A stretch of DNA of 64,000 nt from Amanita rubescens (taxonomy: Eukaryota > Basidiomycota > Agaricomycetes > Agaricales > Amanitaceae), in contig WION01000254.1 in assembly GCA_015039365.1 (NCBI GenBank), forward strand, positions 1-64,000, given 5' to 3'. This document shows, in pieces, positions 11,341-19,626 of this stretch (position 1 is the stretch's first letter; each line of letters begins with the position of its first letter). Under the pieces are notes generated by a model that saw only the letters and a list, made by a program, of their open reading frames with translations, made no database searches and was not told the DNA's origin. Both the position numbers and the translations under genes were made by a program.

Positions 11341-14300
11341 TTTAAGGTCTCCTCGGAGTGTTCTAGGTTTTCCTCAGTTTCCCATGAATTGTCAGATGTC
11401 GGATAACCTTTCCATTTGACTAAAAATTGCCATTGGTTTCCTTTTCTTCAGTGCGAGACAATCGTCTCGATTTCGTATTCTTCTTTGTTATCTATAAGGT
11501 CCGGGGTTGGTCTAGTAAAGTTTGGACCATGTGTTTCGTTCTCGTGATAAGGGGTAAGGAGCGAAACATGAAAAACGGGGTGAATCTTCCATCTTGGGGG
11601 AAGTTCAAGTTTAGCGGTGACAGGTCCTAAGATCTTCTCAATCTTGAACGGTCCTTCTCATCTAGGTGAGAATTTTCTTATTTGTCCTGTTTTCAGGTTT
11701 CGTGAGTCTAGCCATACCAGATCTCCTTCTTTGAATGCAGGAGTTTTCCCTTTGACACGTTGAGTCATTAGCTGTCTAGCTAATTCGTGTGCGGCGAGAG
11801 CTTCATCTCGTATTTGCGTTAAGATCTTGAAGCGGTCTTCAGCGGCGGGTACATTGATCCGTGGGAATGCTGTGGGGATAGCCACAGGTTCTATTCCAAA
11901 CATGATTTCAAACGGCATCATCTTGGTAGATTGATGTACGCGTTGATTGTGCACGAATTCTGCTAATGGCAGGTGATCTTTCCATTGTTTTGGATGATCA
12001 ACGCAGTATAACCGGAGGTAGGTTTCTAGCTCCTGATTGAGTCGTTCCGATTCTCCGTCAGTTTGCGGATGAAAGGCAGTTGACTTTCTATGATCAATTC
12101 TGAAGATTTTGCAGATTTCTTCGAAAACTTTGGAGGTAAACTGTGGTCCTCTATCGGAGATGAGGGTTATCGGTAATCCGTAACGTTTGTAAATGTCATT
12201 AATATAGGAATTGGCAGTATCCATAGCGGTAAAAGATTTTTTGCATGGTATGAATATTATGCCCTTTGTTAAGCCTTGATCGACCACGGTCAAAACAGAA
12301 TCAAAACCGTCGATAATTGGCAGATCTGTGATGAAGTCCATAGAAACTTGTTCAAATGGGCGTGTGGCATGGGATTTAATAGGCATCAAACCCGGTGTGA
12401 TTGGATGTGTGTTAACCTTCATTTGTTGGCATAAGGCACAGCCTTCGACCCATTTAGATACGGTCATTGTCATTCCAGGCCAATAATAGTCACGGCGGAT
12501 TAGCTCTAGTGTCTTTAATCGTCCAGGGTGACCCATAACTACGGGGTCATGGTGTGACTTGATTATCTCGTTTCGTAATTCTTCGTTTTGGGGGACATAA
12601 ATGCGTCCTTGATAACAAATGATGTTGTCGTCGTTCTTCCAGTCATTAAACTTTGATCAGAGAGGTAGCTTTCCGTGTTTAAGACCATCAATTATAACTT
12701 TAGCAAATTTATCTTGTGGCAATAATTTGGTAATTCTATCTGCCCAAGATACATTAATTGCGGCGATAACCATGTCATCAGTGATCATGGTTTGTGGGAT
12801 TTCTTTTGCTTTTGCCTCTTCTTCGTTAATATGGTCAGGGCGTCTCGATAAAGCGTCTGCCTGAATAAGTTTTGATCCAGGGACATGTTCTAGCTTGATA
12901 TCAAACTCCGTAATTTCTTGCCACCAGCGTGATTGTCTGGCGGTCATTTTCTGCGGATGTTTGTAATATGATAAATTCTTATGATCACAGTGGATCATAA
13001 TCGTGTGCGGGCTTCCTTTAAGAAGGTGTCTCCAGGTTTCAAACACTTTCTTTATTGCTAATAACTCGCGATCGTATACTTGATATCTTTGTTCGGTATC
13101 ACTTAACCGATGACTGATAAATCTGCATGGGTGCAGTTCTCCATCAGATCCCCATTGCTTTAGGACGGCTCCTACCACCCAGTTTGACGCATCGGTCTCT
13201 AACAAAAACAGTTTCGTTGGATCTGGCATAACTAGAACCGGTTCTTCTAGGAATTTCTCCTTTAACGTGTCAAATGCTTTCTGACACTCTGCATCCCATT
13301 GGAAGGGAACTGTTTTCTTCGTAAGTTCTGTGAGTGGAGCCACTATTTCGGTGTAGTTTCCTATAAATTTCCTGTAAAAATTCACAAATCCTAAAAATGA
13401 CCGGATTTGTTTAACGGTTTTTGGTTCAGGCCATTTGCTGATTCCAGCGAGTTTTATGGGGTCCATCATGATCTTTCCTTCTTTGACGATCATCCCAAGG
13501 AATTCGACTTCCTTGGCGACAAATTTGCATTTTTCCAGTTTCAGGAACAGATCATTTTCTTTTAGCCGTTGCAAGACTTGCTGAGTGCGCTCCCTCGTTT
13601 CTGCCTCGTTCGCTCCATATATCAACATGTCGTCAATGTAGACGACTAGCCATCCTTTGGCTATCATATCATGGAAGTATTTGTTCATCATCATTTGAAA
13701 TGTCGACGGTGAGTTGCATAATCCAAAGAGCATTACGGTAGGCTCGAAGAGACCACAATTCGTCGTGAATGCGGCCTTCCATTCGTCACCTTTCTTTATT
13801 TGCACATTATTGTAACCCCATCAGAGGTCTAACTTGGAGAAATATTTCGCTTTTCATAGTTTTAATAATAAGTTGGATACTAAAGGAAGGGGATAGGCGT
13901 TCCGTTTCGTCCAGCTATTGATGTATCGGTAATCTTGACAAGGTCTCAACTCTCCTTTTTCTTTCTTTGCGACATAAAAGAAAGGAGATGCTTGCGGAGA
14001 TTGTGATGGTCGAATATATCCTTTTTTGAGTTGTTCGTCGACCCATTTATTCATTAGCTGTTCCTCGTGGATTGATAACGGATAGTTCTTCGCCACTTTA
14101 GGTTTAAACCCTTCTTTCAGATCTATCGCATGATCCCATTGTCGTGAGATCGGGAATCGTTCCAACGTTTGTTTATCAAAAACTTTTCTCCATTTGTCGT
14201 ATTCAGGGGGTAACTCTACTTTCGTAGATTTATCTTCGTGTTCATGTGCAAGTGCTTGAGACGCTGATGTTTTCACTTGGATCCAAAGGTGATCAGTCTC

Positions 14301-14864
14301 GAGATCTTCGTCTTCATCTGCGTCCAATTCTTCTTCTTTTTGGATATACCGAAGGTACATTTCGGTTTCTTCGTCATAATCAAATGTAGTTTCTTCTTCC
14401 GGATCGATCTTCCTATCATCGGGGAACCTAACCGTTCCTTCAGACCAATCTATTCTGGGGTTGATTTCTCAGAGCCAAGGTAATCCTAGTATCAGTCGTT
14501 GATCGCCTAGTCGTGTGACGTAAAACCAGTCTCTAAACCGGTTGTCTTCGATGTTATAGCTTATCTGGATTTTATACCGTATGTCTCCAGACTTGTTGTT
14601 TGTTCCGTCCACATTTCGCACTGGGATGGGTTTCTTTAAGCGGGTGATTTTGTTCCAATTGACAAGTGAACTGTCAACAAATTTTCCTTGTGCGCCTGAA
14701 TCGATAAGGGCCTTGGTTTCAGCGGTTTTCAGATTCGAACATTGAGTAATGGGAATGGTGATTTTATTTCTGGACATAGATGATACTGTTACACCATTTA
14801 TACATAATTGTTCGTTTTCAGAGACGACGGATGCTGATTCATCGTCATCTCATTCTAAAAACCC
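11341..14864 (-). pseudogene. pol: Gy2 Pol: protease, RT, RNase H, integrase, chromodomain
   Basis: One open frame interrupted only by TGA codons at 14850, 14469, 13854, 13821, 12657, 11658 and 11448 (lowest base given). Protease motif ALIDSGAQG (about 14690-14710); RT with PSQSPQASPFFYV, RPCQDYRYIN and the active site VVYIDDMLIYG (about 13625-13650); Ty3 RNase H (LLETDASNWVVGAVL, YDRELLAIKKVF, HCDHKNLSYY); integrase zinc region ending CALCQQMK; integrase core SMDFITDLP, LISDRGPQFTS, HPQTDGESERLNQ; then the chromodomain ([28 protein letters not shown]; about 11340-11490). Chromodomains direct integration into marked heterochromatin. The broken family copy at 37317-41687 keeps CGA at two of the stop sites. 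Confidence 0.93.
14855..14864 (-). promoter_or_regulatory. Candidate -1 frameshift site between gag and pol (Gy2)
   Basis: The minus strand reads GGGTTTT (14864-14858) followed at once by TAG (14857-14855), the gag stop. Read as G GGT TTT it fits the X XXY YYZ slippery pattern, and slipping back one base enters the pol frame (GGG TTT TTA GAA). The Gy3 junction has the same layout with GGATTTT TAA. I did not identify a downstream pseudoknot. Confidence 0.6.
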
Positions 14865-15862
14865 TTTTTATTCAATTTTCGGCGGGCGCTGCGTGGTAAT
14901 GTTTTTGCCATTTCTCGTATGACGGCGATTCTCTGGTTTTCGTCGTTTTCACTGTCGGATTCTTCACTTGACAAGCCACTTTCGTCTTTGTCACTATCTG
15001 CATCCAGCGCTCTGATTTGTCGTCCTTTTCCTTTGTTGCGGTTACTGTTTCGTCCGCGTGGTTTTCCTTGTAACTGTCCTCTAGGGGCTGCTTTTCCTCG
15101 TGAATTCCCAAGGTTTTGTCATTTCTTTTTGGGATTAGGGCAGTCCAAGATCAAATGTCCTGTTTTTCCGCATCCATAACATACAGCGGTTTTTACCCAT
15201 TCCATGGAAGTTTCTGCAATCTGCATTCGTCGTGCTTGTTGGTTTAGTTCTAATATGGCTTCGTCGACCTCCATTTTGTCGTCAAGTTCCTTAGCTTGGC
15301 CAAAAGTGGAGAATAACGTGTTCGCCACTTCTATGTCAAGGATACGAGTTCGTAATGATTTATAGGTTGTCGGGGCACCTCCTAGCCGTAGTTTTTCTCG
15401 TAAGGTATTTGGTAATCCCAAAACTAGGAGATGACATTTCGTCGTATCATCGGTGACTTTGGCTAAATTAAGATCTCGATCGATGCACGTGATGTATTGG
15501 TTAATTGATTGCTTCGGGAGTTTTCTCCATGTGAGTAATCTGTGCATAGCTAGTCCTGGTTTGTCTACTTGTCCCCAATCTTCTTTTAGTTCCTTAACAA
15601 AAGCATCGTAATTGGCGTATTTTGTCGTTTCAGCATCGTATTCAGTTATCTTGTTATCGCGCCATTGTTGAGCATTGCCGTCAATATGATACATAATGAA
15701 CTGTATCTTATCTTGGGCGTCTGTCATCTTATTCATTTTCATGAATAATTCGGCTTTTGCTAAGAATGGATTGAGATATTTTCGATCTCCTTCAAATGGT
15801 TTGGGAGGTTTGATCTTTGGTAGATCCGACCTTGGTTCGGTTCGAGATCCTGATCCACTCAT
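14855..15862 (-). pseudogene. gag: Gy2 Gag
   Basis: ATG at 15862 (MSGSGSRTEP) is chosen as the first methionine of the open stretch; the frame is open upstream from about 15931 without ATG. The capsid region contains KPFEGDRKYLNPFLAKAELF and WRDNKITEY. One zinc knuckle, CYGCGKTGHLILDC, lies at about 15140-15185. TGA at 15119-15121 cuts the frame where CGA would give a basic KKKRQ stretch. The same frame continues through an acidic serine-rich tail to TAG at 14855. Gag would form the particle. Confidence 0.88.
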
Positions 15863-16660
15863 ATCTCTTTCTTTTCCTTTTCTAGAGGGAAATGGATTGA
15901 TTGGTGGGGTGAACAAGTATGGGAAAGTCAACAGGGGGTAATGGTGCGGGTCGTGTAGCTTCGAGCTTTGGTTCGGTTACAAGGGATAAGGAAGCGATGA
16001 GTTGAGCTGAGGTTTCGTCTTCAACTCATTGTTCGACTGTGGGTATAACAATGTCTTCGGTTCCAGGTGCATATTCGAGTTTATCCTGGGGTTCTTCTTC
16101 TTTCTCTTGTTCAGAGAAAGGGTCTTTAATCGTCTTCTTTATCAGACTCTCCTGATGGTTCGGCGCTTTCTCTATAATGAACTTGTGGTGATGCGATGGG
16201 AGTTTCTTGACTAGTGATTACGGTTTCTGGTTCGTTCACTTTCTTCCAACGCTGTAGCTCGGTTCGTGATAACTCCTCTTTTCCTCCTAAGAAGGGTTCT
16301 CCTTCAAAATATTCGTCTCTGATATAGTACGCTTCTTCTCCTGTTTCCGATTCAGTGGCGTACCAGTGTCTATTCTTTTGGTCAAAGTCAAGCTTTCGTT
16401 CGTTTAGGTATAATCCTCCTTCAAATGCAAAGGATTGATTTGGTGGTCTACCGAGTTTTTGCTTGACCCAAAACTGATGGCCTGATACAGGTTTTCCTGA
16501 AGCGGTATAACACCAACTGTTTTCTAGTTTATCCCAATGAACAGAATGTTCGTTGAGATAATAGCGATTATCAACGGGATTTCTTTTGGCATTATTCGGA
16601 GGGGTACTTTTAGATTGTTGTGGAGCAATGATGAATGATGGGAGGTGAGAGCGTTAAAGC
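14860..16660 (-). other. Gy2 gag region as one block: long leader plus gag
   Basis: The distance from the primer site to the gag ATG is about 800 nt, long for a Ty3 leader. It carries reading frames described separately (16126-16653), then a segment (about 16125-15945) open in another frame with DKLEYAPGTEDIVIPTVEQ and a TGA where CGA would fit. I read this as a decayed N-terminal extension of Gag or a separate upstream ORF. Confidence 0.4.
16126..16653 (-). pseudogene. Upstream reading frame of Gy2, unknown
   Basis: 175 codons open from 16653 to TAA at 16126-16128, with no ATG near its beginning. The translation looks protein-like: aromatic and charged residues alternate (HSVHWDKLENSWCYT, GHQFWVKQKLGRPP, WYATESETGEEAYYI). 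It lies between the primer site and gag. It may be the N-terminal part of a longer Gag whose frame has been broken, or an independent small ORF. No known domain recognised. Confidence 0.4.
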
Positions 16661-16677
16661 TATCGTGCTCGGAGAGG

Positions 16678-16689
16678 AGTCTAGTTTTA
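16678..16689 (-). promoter_or_regulatory. Gy2 primer-binding site, self-priming type
   Basis: The minus strand reads TAAAACTAGACT, one base from the 5' LTR. Its exact reverse complement AGTCTAGTTTTA lies in the LTR (16844-16855), about 30 nt downstream of TATATAA (16882-16888) and so at the predicted RNA 5' end. This is the Tf1-type arrangement. A different 12-nt pair in Gy1 follows the same rule. Confidence 0.75.
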
Positions 16690-16690
16690 T

Positions 16691-17119
16691 TGTTACATTT
16701 GTTTGTTCACTGATAAGTCAAGCCTATCAGGTACCGTAGGTTCCTCAAGGGAGTTCCGGCACTTAAGAATGTTCAAAGAATAAGAGTGTTATCGGATAAG
16801 TCCTCAAGGGAGCTTAGACGATAACGAGACAGATTTTGACTGTTAAAACTAGACTGAGGTCTAGTCGTATATTTGCGTGTCTTATATAGTACAAGGTATA
16901 TACGCAAATATAGTAAGTAGGAACGCATGTGATAATGAAACGGTTTACATGTGATAATCGACATGCATGTGATAATGAAACGGTTTACATGTGATAAAAT
17001 GAAATAGCATATGATAAATGATGAATGTTCCAGAAGGAACGCATATGCAAACAGTGATGTAGGAGGGATAACGGAAGTAATAAGATAAAAAAGATAGGCC
17101 ATGATGTACGTTTGTAACA
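16691..17119 (-). repeat. 5' LTR of Gy2 with promoter
   Basis: 429 bp, partner of 8283-8710. TATATAA (minus strand, 16888-16882) is the probable TATA box and the RNA should start near 16855. The outer end TGTAACA abuts ACTAT of the duplicated target. Confidence 0.95.
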
Positions 17120-17124
17120 ACTAT

Positions 17125-17751
17125 GCTTCTGGAGGTACTCGCATCGACATTACTTATGTCATTGGAATCCTATCAAAGTACCTTGATAACCCTGGTCCGA
17201 CTCATTGGGAAGCCGTCAAGAGTGTATTTGCCTACCTTTCTGGTACAGCCAATTGGTCCATGACGTATGGTGGTGAGGAAAGCGATTTGACAGGTTTTGC
17301 GGATGCGGATGGGTCCATGCACAAGGACCGTAAAGCTATCTCGGGCTATGCCTTCTTGATGGATGGAGGAGCGGTATCCTGGAGTTCAAAGCGGCAAGAA
17401 ATCATTGTGTTGTCGACAACGGAGGCGGAATACGTGGCGGTCACCCATGCAGCGAAAGAGGCGCTCTGGTTGCGAAATTTTATTGGTGAAGTCTTTGGTG
17501 ACATCAATGGTCCCACGACGCTATATTCGGATAATCAATCAGCTATCTGTTTGACAAAAGATCATCAATTTCATGTGCGCACCAAGCACATTGATATTCG
17601 CTTCCACTTTATCTGATGGATCATTGCCGATGGAAAGGTCAAGTTGATCTATTGTCCCACGGAATCCATGCTAGCGGATTCGTTGACGAAAGCATTGCCA
17701 AACTTGAAAGTGAAGAATTTTGCGAAGGCTTTGGGTCTTGCATGGGATTGA
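17125..17751 (+). pseudogene. pol: Copia RNase H, last part of Co1 pol
   Basis: Resumes the Co1 frame after Gy2: RTDITYVIG-like start, the catalytic FADADGS and WSSKRQEIIVLSTTEAEYVA, then YSDNQSAICLTKD and RTKHIDIRFHFI. TGA at 17614-17616 replaces a probable CGA. The following WIIADGKVKLIYCPTE and LADSLTKALPN complete the usual copia C-terminus, ending at TGA 17749-17751 just before the purine tract. Confidence 0.93.
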
Positions 17752-17758
17752 GGGGGAG
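17748..17758 (+). promoter_or_regulatory. Polypurine tract of Co1
   Basis: TTGAGGGGGAG ends directly at the 3' LTR. This is the standard plus-strand primer position. Confidence 0.85.
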
Positions 17759-18100
17759 TGTTGAAATAGACAATCCCGGTCAGTCTATTTTGGTCACTAT
17801 TTGGTGTTGTACGTGGTGCGTACAGTGGACACGAGTCTTGGGCGTGCTGAGGCATGATTGCTATTTTTGGTAACACGATCGGAAGACTCGATCTTCGATC
17901 GTTTAATTAACTGTATAGTTTATAGCTCGTTATAGGCTCGTTTGCAAGCCACATACCTCAGTCGTTTGCACTATCCAACTGAGGTATGTGGGCTCCGTTA
18001 TGTTACATTTCTATTATGCTAAATGTATCTTAGCTAAACTACAATGGGTAGTTATCGAATTATAGTCGTTTGCACTATCCGACTGAGCTAAACTACAATA
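17759..18100 (+). repeat. 3' LTR of Co1
   Basis: 342 bp, same family as 3223-3546. About nine substitutions and one 18-bp indel separate the two by eye, so insertion was not very recent. Confidence 0.93.
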
Positions 18101-18256
18101 GAGCATTGAGATGCCCAGAAGTAGCCATTGTTATATGGTTTATTGTGGCAAAAACTGAACATGAATAAACCTTGCTCTTCAAGCAAGGTAATTTGGGAAT
18201 AATGGCAAATAAGTAGAGGATGGTTAAAATTATACAGGGTAGCTGGATGTTACTAC

Positions 18257-18473
18257 TAGAGTTTTAAAGTCCAGTCTGGTCCAGTTTTTATTGCCTTTTT
18301 TGGAAGGACCAGAACCAGACCGGTCTCACGGTGTCCCTGATATCAAAAGAACCAGAACTGGACCGCTTAAGACCGGTAACTGGTCTAAATTTACAAAAAA
18401 GACTGGTCTTGGACCAGTCTGGACCAGGACCGGTCTTAGACCAGTTCAGGACCAGTCTTCAAAGTCAGAACTA
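18257..18473. mobile_element. hAT-like MITE remnant (CCGGT-rich)
   Basis: Starts TAGAGTTTTAAAGTCCAGTC and ends near CTTCAAAGTCAGAACTA. The interior is rich in ACCAGTC and ACCGGTC on both strands and is self-complementary. The ends resemble the MITEs at 45809 and 52934, but no 8-bp duplication is visible, so boundaries are soft. Confidence 0.5.
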
Positions 18474-18841
18474 ACTTGTGTAAACCATGTGAAACCCACT
18501 GTTGTTAACCCTCACCCTCCCACTGCTCAACTATGCATCCTATGCCCCATCAGTGGACTGCACCCTCTCTCACACCCAGCTGCATGCCAGTTAAGCTACA
18601 TGAAAACCATTTTTGATGATGGCAGGAGACTGCCAAACATTGCCAAAGAGAGATTCAGAGAGAATGAAATCCATTGTTTCTGACCCTTGCATCCCTCCCA
18701 CTGCTCAACTAGTGTGCCCCATTGGACCCACTGCCATCTCACACTCTCTCACCCTAGCTGCACTCCAGGTAAACCACATGAAAACCATTTTTGATGATAC
18801 CAGGAGACTGCCAAACATTGCCAAAGAGATCACCAAAGAGA
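18474..18841 (+). repeat. Satellite-like tandem repeat, about 170-bp unit
   Basis: Two units (about 18490-18660 and 18661-18841) share CCCACTGCTCAACTA, AAAACCATTTTTGATGAT and GAGACTGCCAAACATTGCC. A third partial unit continues after the LINE (28556-28680, CCCACTGCTTAACTATGCCC). The LINE therefore inserted into this array. Confidence 0.75.
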
Positions 18842-18869
18842 TCTTTTTTTTTTTTTTTTTTTTTTTTTT

Positions 18870-19023
18870 CCAAATAGAAATGAGTTTATTATGTAGTCTA
18901 TCATAAATCTATAATGAGTGATTCACCTCAGCGGAGGCTTGTATAGTAAGCGTATAGCGCAGTAGTTGCATTATGGTAGTATACGGTAAGCTACTAATGA
19001 CATCTAGGCAGGGGAAGGGGGCT
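18870..19023 (-). other. 3' untranslated region of the LINE
   Basis: Short non-coding stretch between the ORF2 stop (19024) and the poly(A) tail. No further feature seen. Confidence 0.6.
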
Positions 19024-19618
19024 TCATGGTGGTTCGGGGGGAAGGTCGTCGAACGTGAAGGCGGTGGGGTTTTCTTTGAGGAATTGTTTGAGTTTTTTGC
19101 TGTTCTTTTTATCAGTGCGAATTTTCTGTATCGAGGCAAAGTGAGAGGTGTACTTGCCGCATGTGGATAGAATGTGCGACCTTGAGTGGAGCACGGGGTC
19201 TGGGCAGTGAGGGCATTGTGTGGACTGATCTGGGAAGAAGCGCTCTCGGTATTCTCCTGTTGGTGCGTGGTTTGTTAAGGCGCGTGTTAGGCAAGCCATC
19301 AAGGCTGGGTCGTTCTCTGCCATCTCCCGCATCACGAAACGTCGAGTGGCGTGGCCCAGGGAGGGTTGAATGGGCTTCTTTTTGCGTCTAATCAGTAGCC
19401 AGCCATGTCCTGTATATTGTGGGCTGCGATATCTTGCCTTCCACCAGCGTTGAGCACAATGTTTGGCCATCTATATGAAGTGTTCGTGCAGGATGCCTGG
19501 TGCCGTGGATTCGTCTTGTTCCCTGCTTGCTAATCTGTCGGCGCGTTCGTTTCCTGCAATTCCTACGTGAGATGGGCACCATGAGATTCATAGGGTGTGG
19601 TCAGGTGAACGACTTAGC
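19024..19618 (-). pseudogene. LINE ORF2 C-terminus: RNase H end and CCHC finger
   Basis: Continues ORF2 after the palindromic insert. The RNase H end WCPSHVGIAGNERADRLAS lies at about 19520-19575, preceded by a TGA where CGA would read TLRISW. A TAG just before MAKHCAQRWW is a second stop. The C-terminal part has CPHCPDPVLHSRSHILSTC (CX2CX9HX4C, about 19150-19210), a finger usual at the end of Tad-like ORF2. Confidence 0.85.
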
Positions 19619-19626
19619 CAGTCCCG

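Larger units (their letters stand above)
8283..17119 (-). mobile_element. Ty3/gypsy chromovirus Gy2, complete, nested in Co1
   Basis: 8.84 kb with near-identical LTRs (8283-8710 and 16691-17119) and the 5-bp duplication ACTAT (8278-8282 and 17120-17124). Minus-strand order: LTR, self-priming site, upstream reading frame, gag, -1 frameshift site, pol (protease, RT, RNase H, integrase, chromodomain), a long extension after the chromodomain, purine tract, LTR. All internal stops found in gag and pol are TGA. The LTRs are about equal in length and differ mainly in copy number of a short repeat, so insertion is fairly recent, yet coding capacity is lost. Confidence 0.95.
3223..18100 (+). mobile_element. 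Ty1/copia LTR retrotransposon Co1 with nested insertions
   Basis: Two similar LTRs (3223-3546 and 17759-18100) face the same way. They are flanked by the 5-bp duplication GAGCA (3218-3222 and 18101-18105), which fixes both ends. Domain order is Gag, protease, integrase, reverse transcriptase, RNase H, the copia order. Removing a hAT-like MITE (6874-7663 plus 8-bp duplication) and the chromovirus Gy2 (8283-17119 plus 5-bp duplication) leaves an element of about 5.2 kb. The frame is broken by two small indels and by TGA stops at 6336-6338 and 17614-17616, so the copy is inactive. Confidence 0.95.

Noticed and set aside
16691..16860. tRNA-primed site for Gy2
   Set aside because: A 12-nt perfect match to the element's own RNA start explains the site better than any tRNA end I could recall.
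18841..18870. Poly-T run as a transcription terminator
   Set aside because: It is the reversed poly(A) tail of the LINE, next to the 21-bp target duplication.
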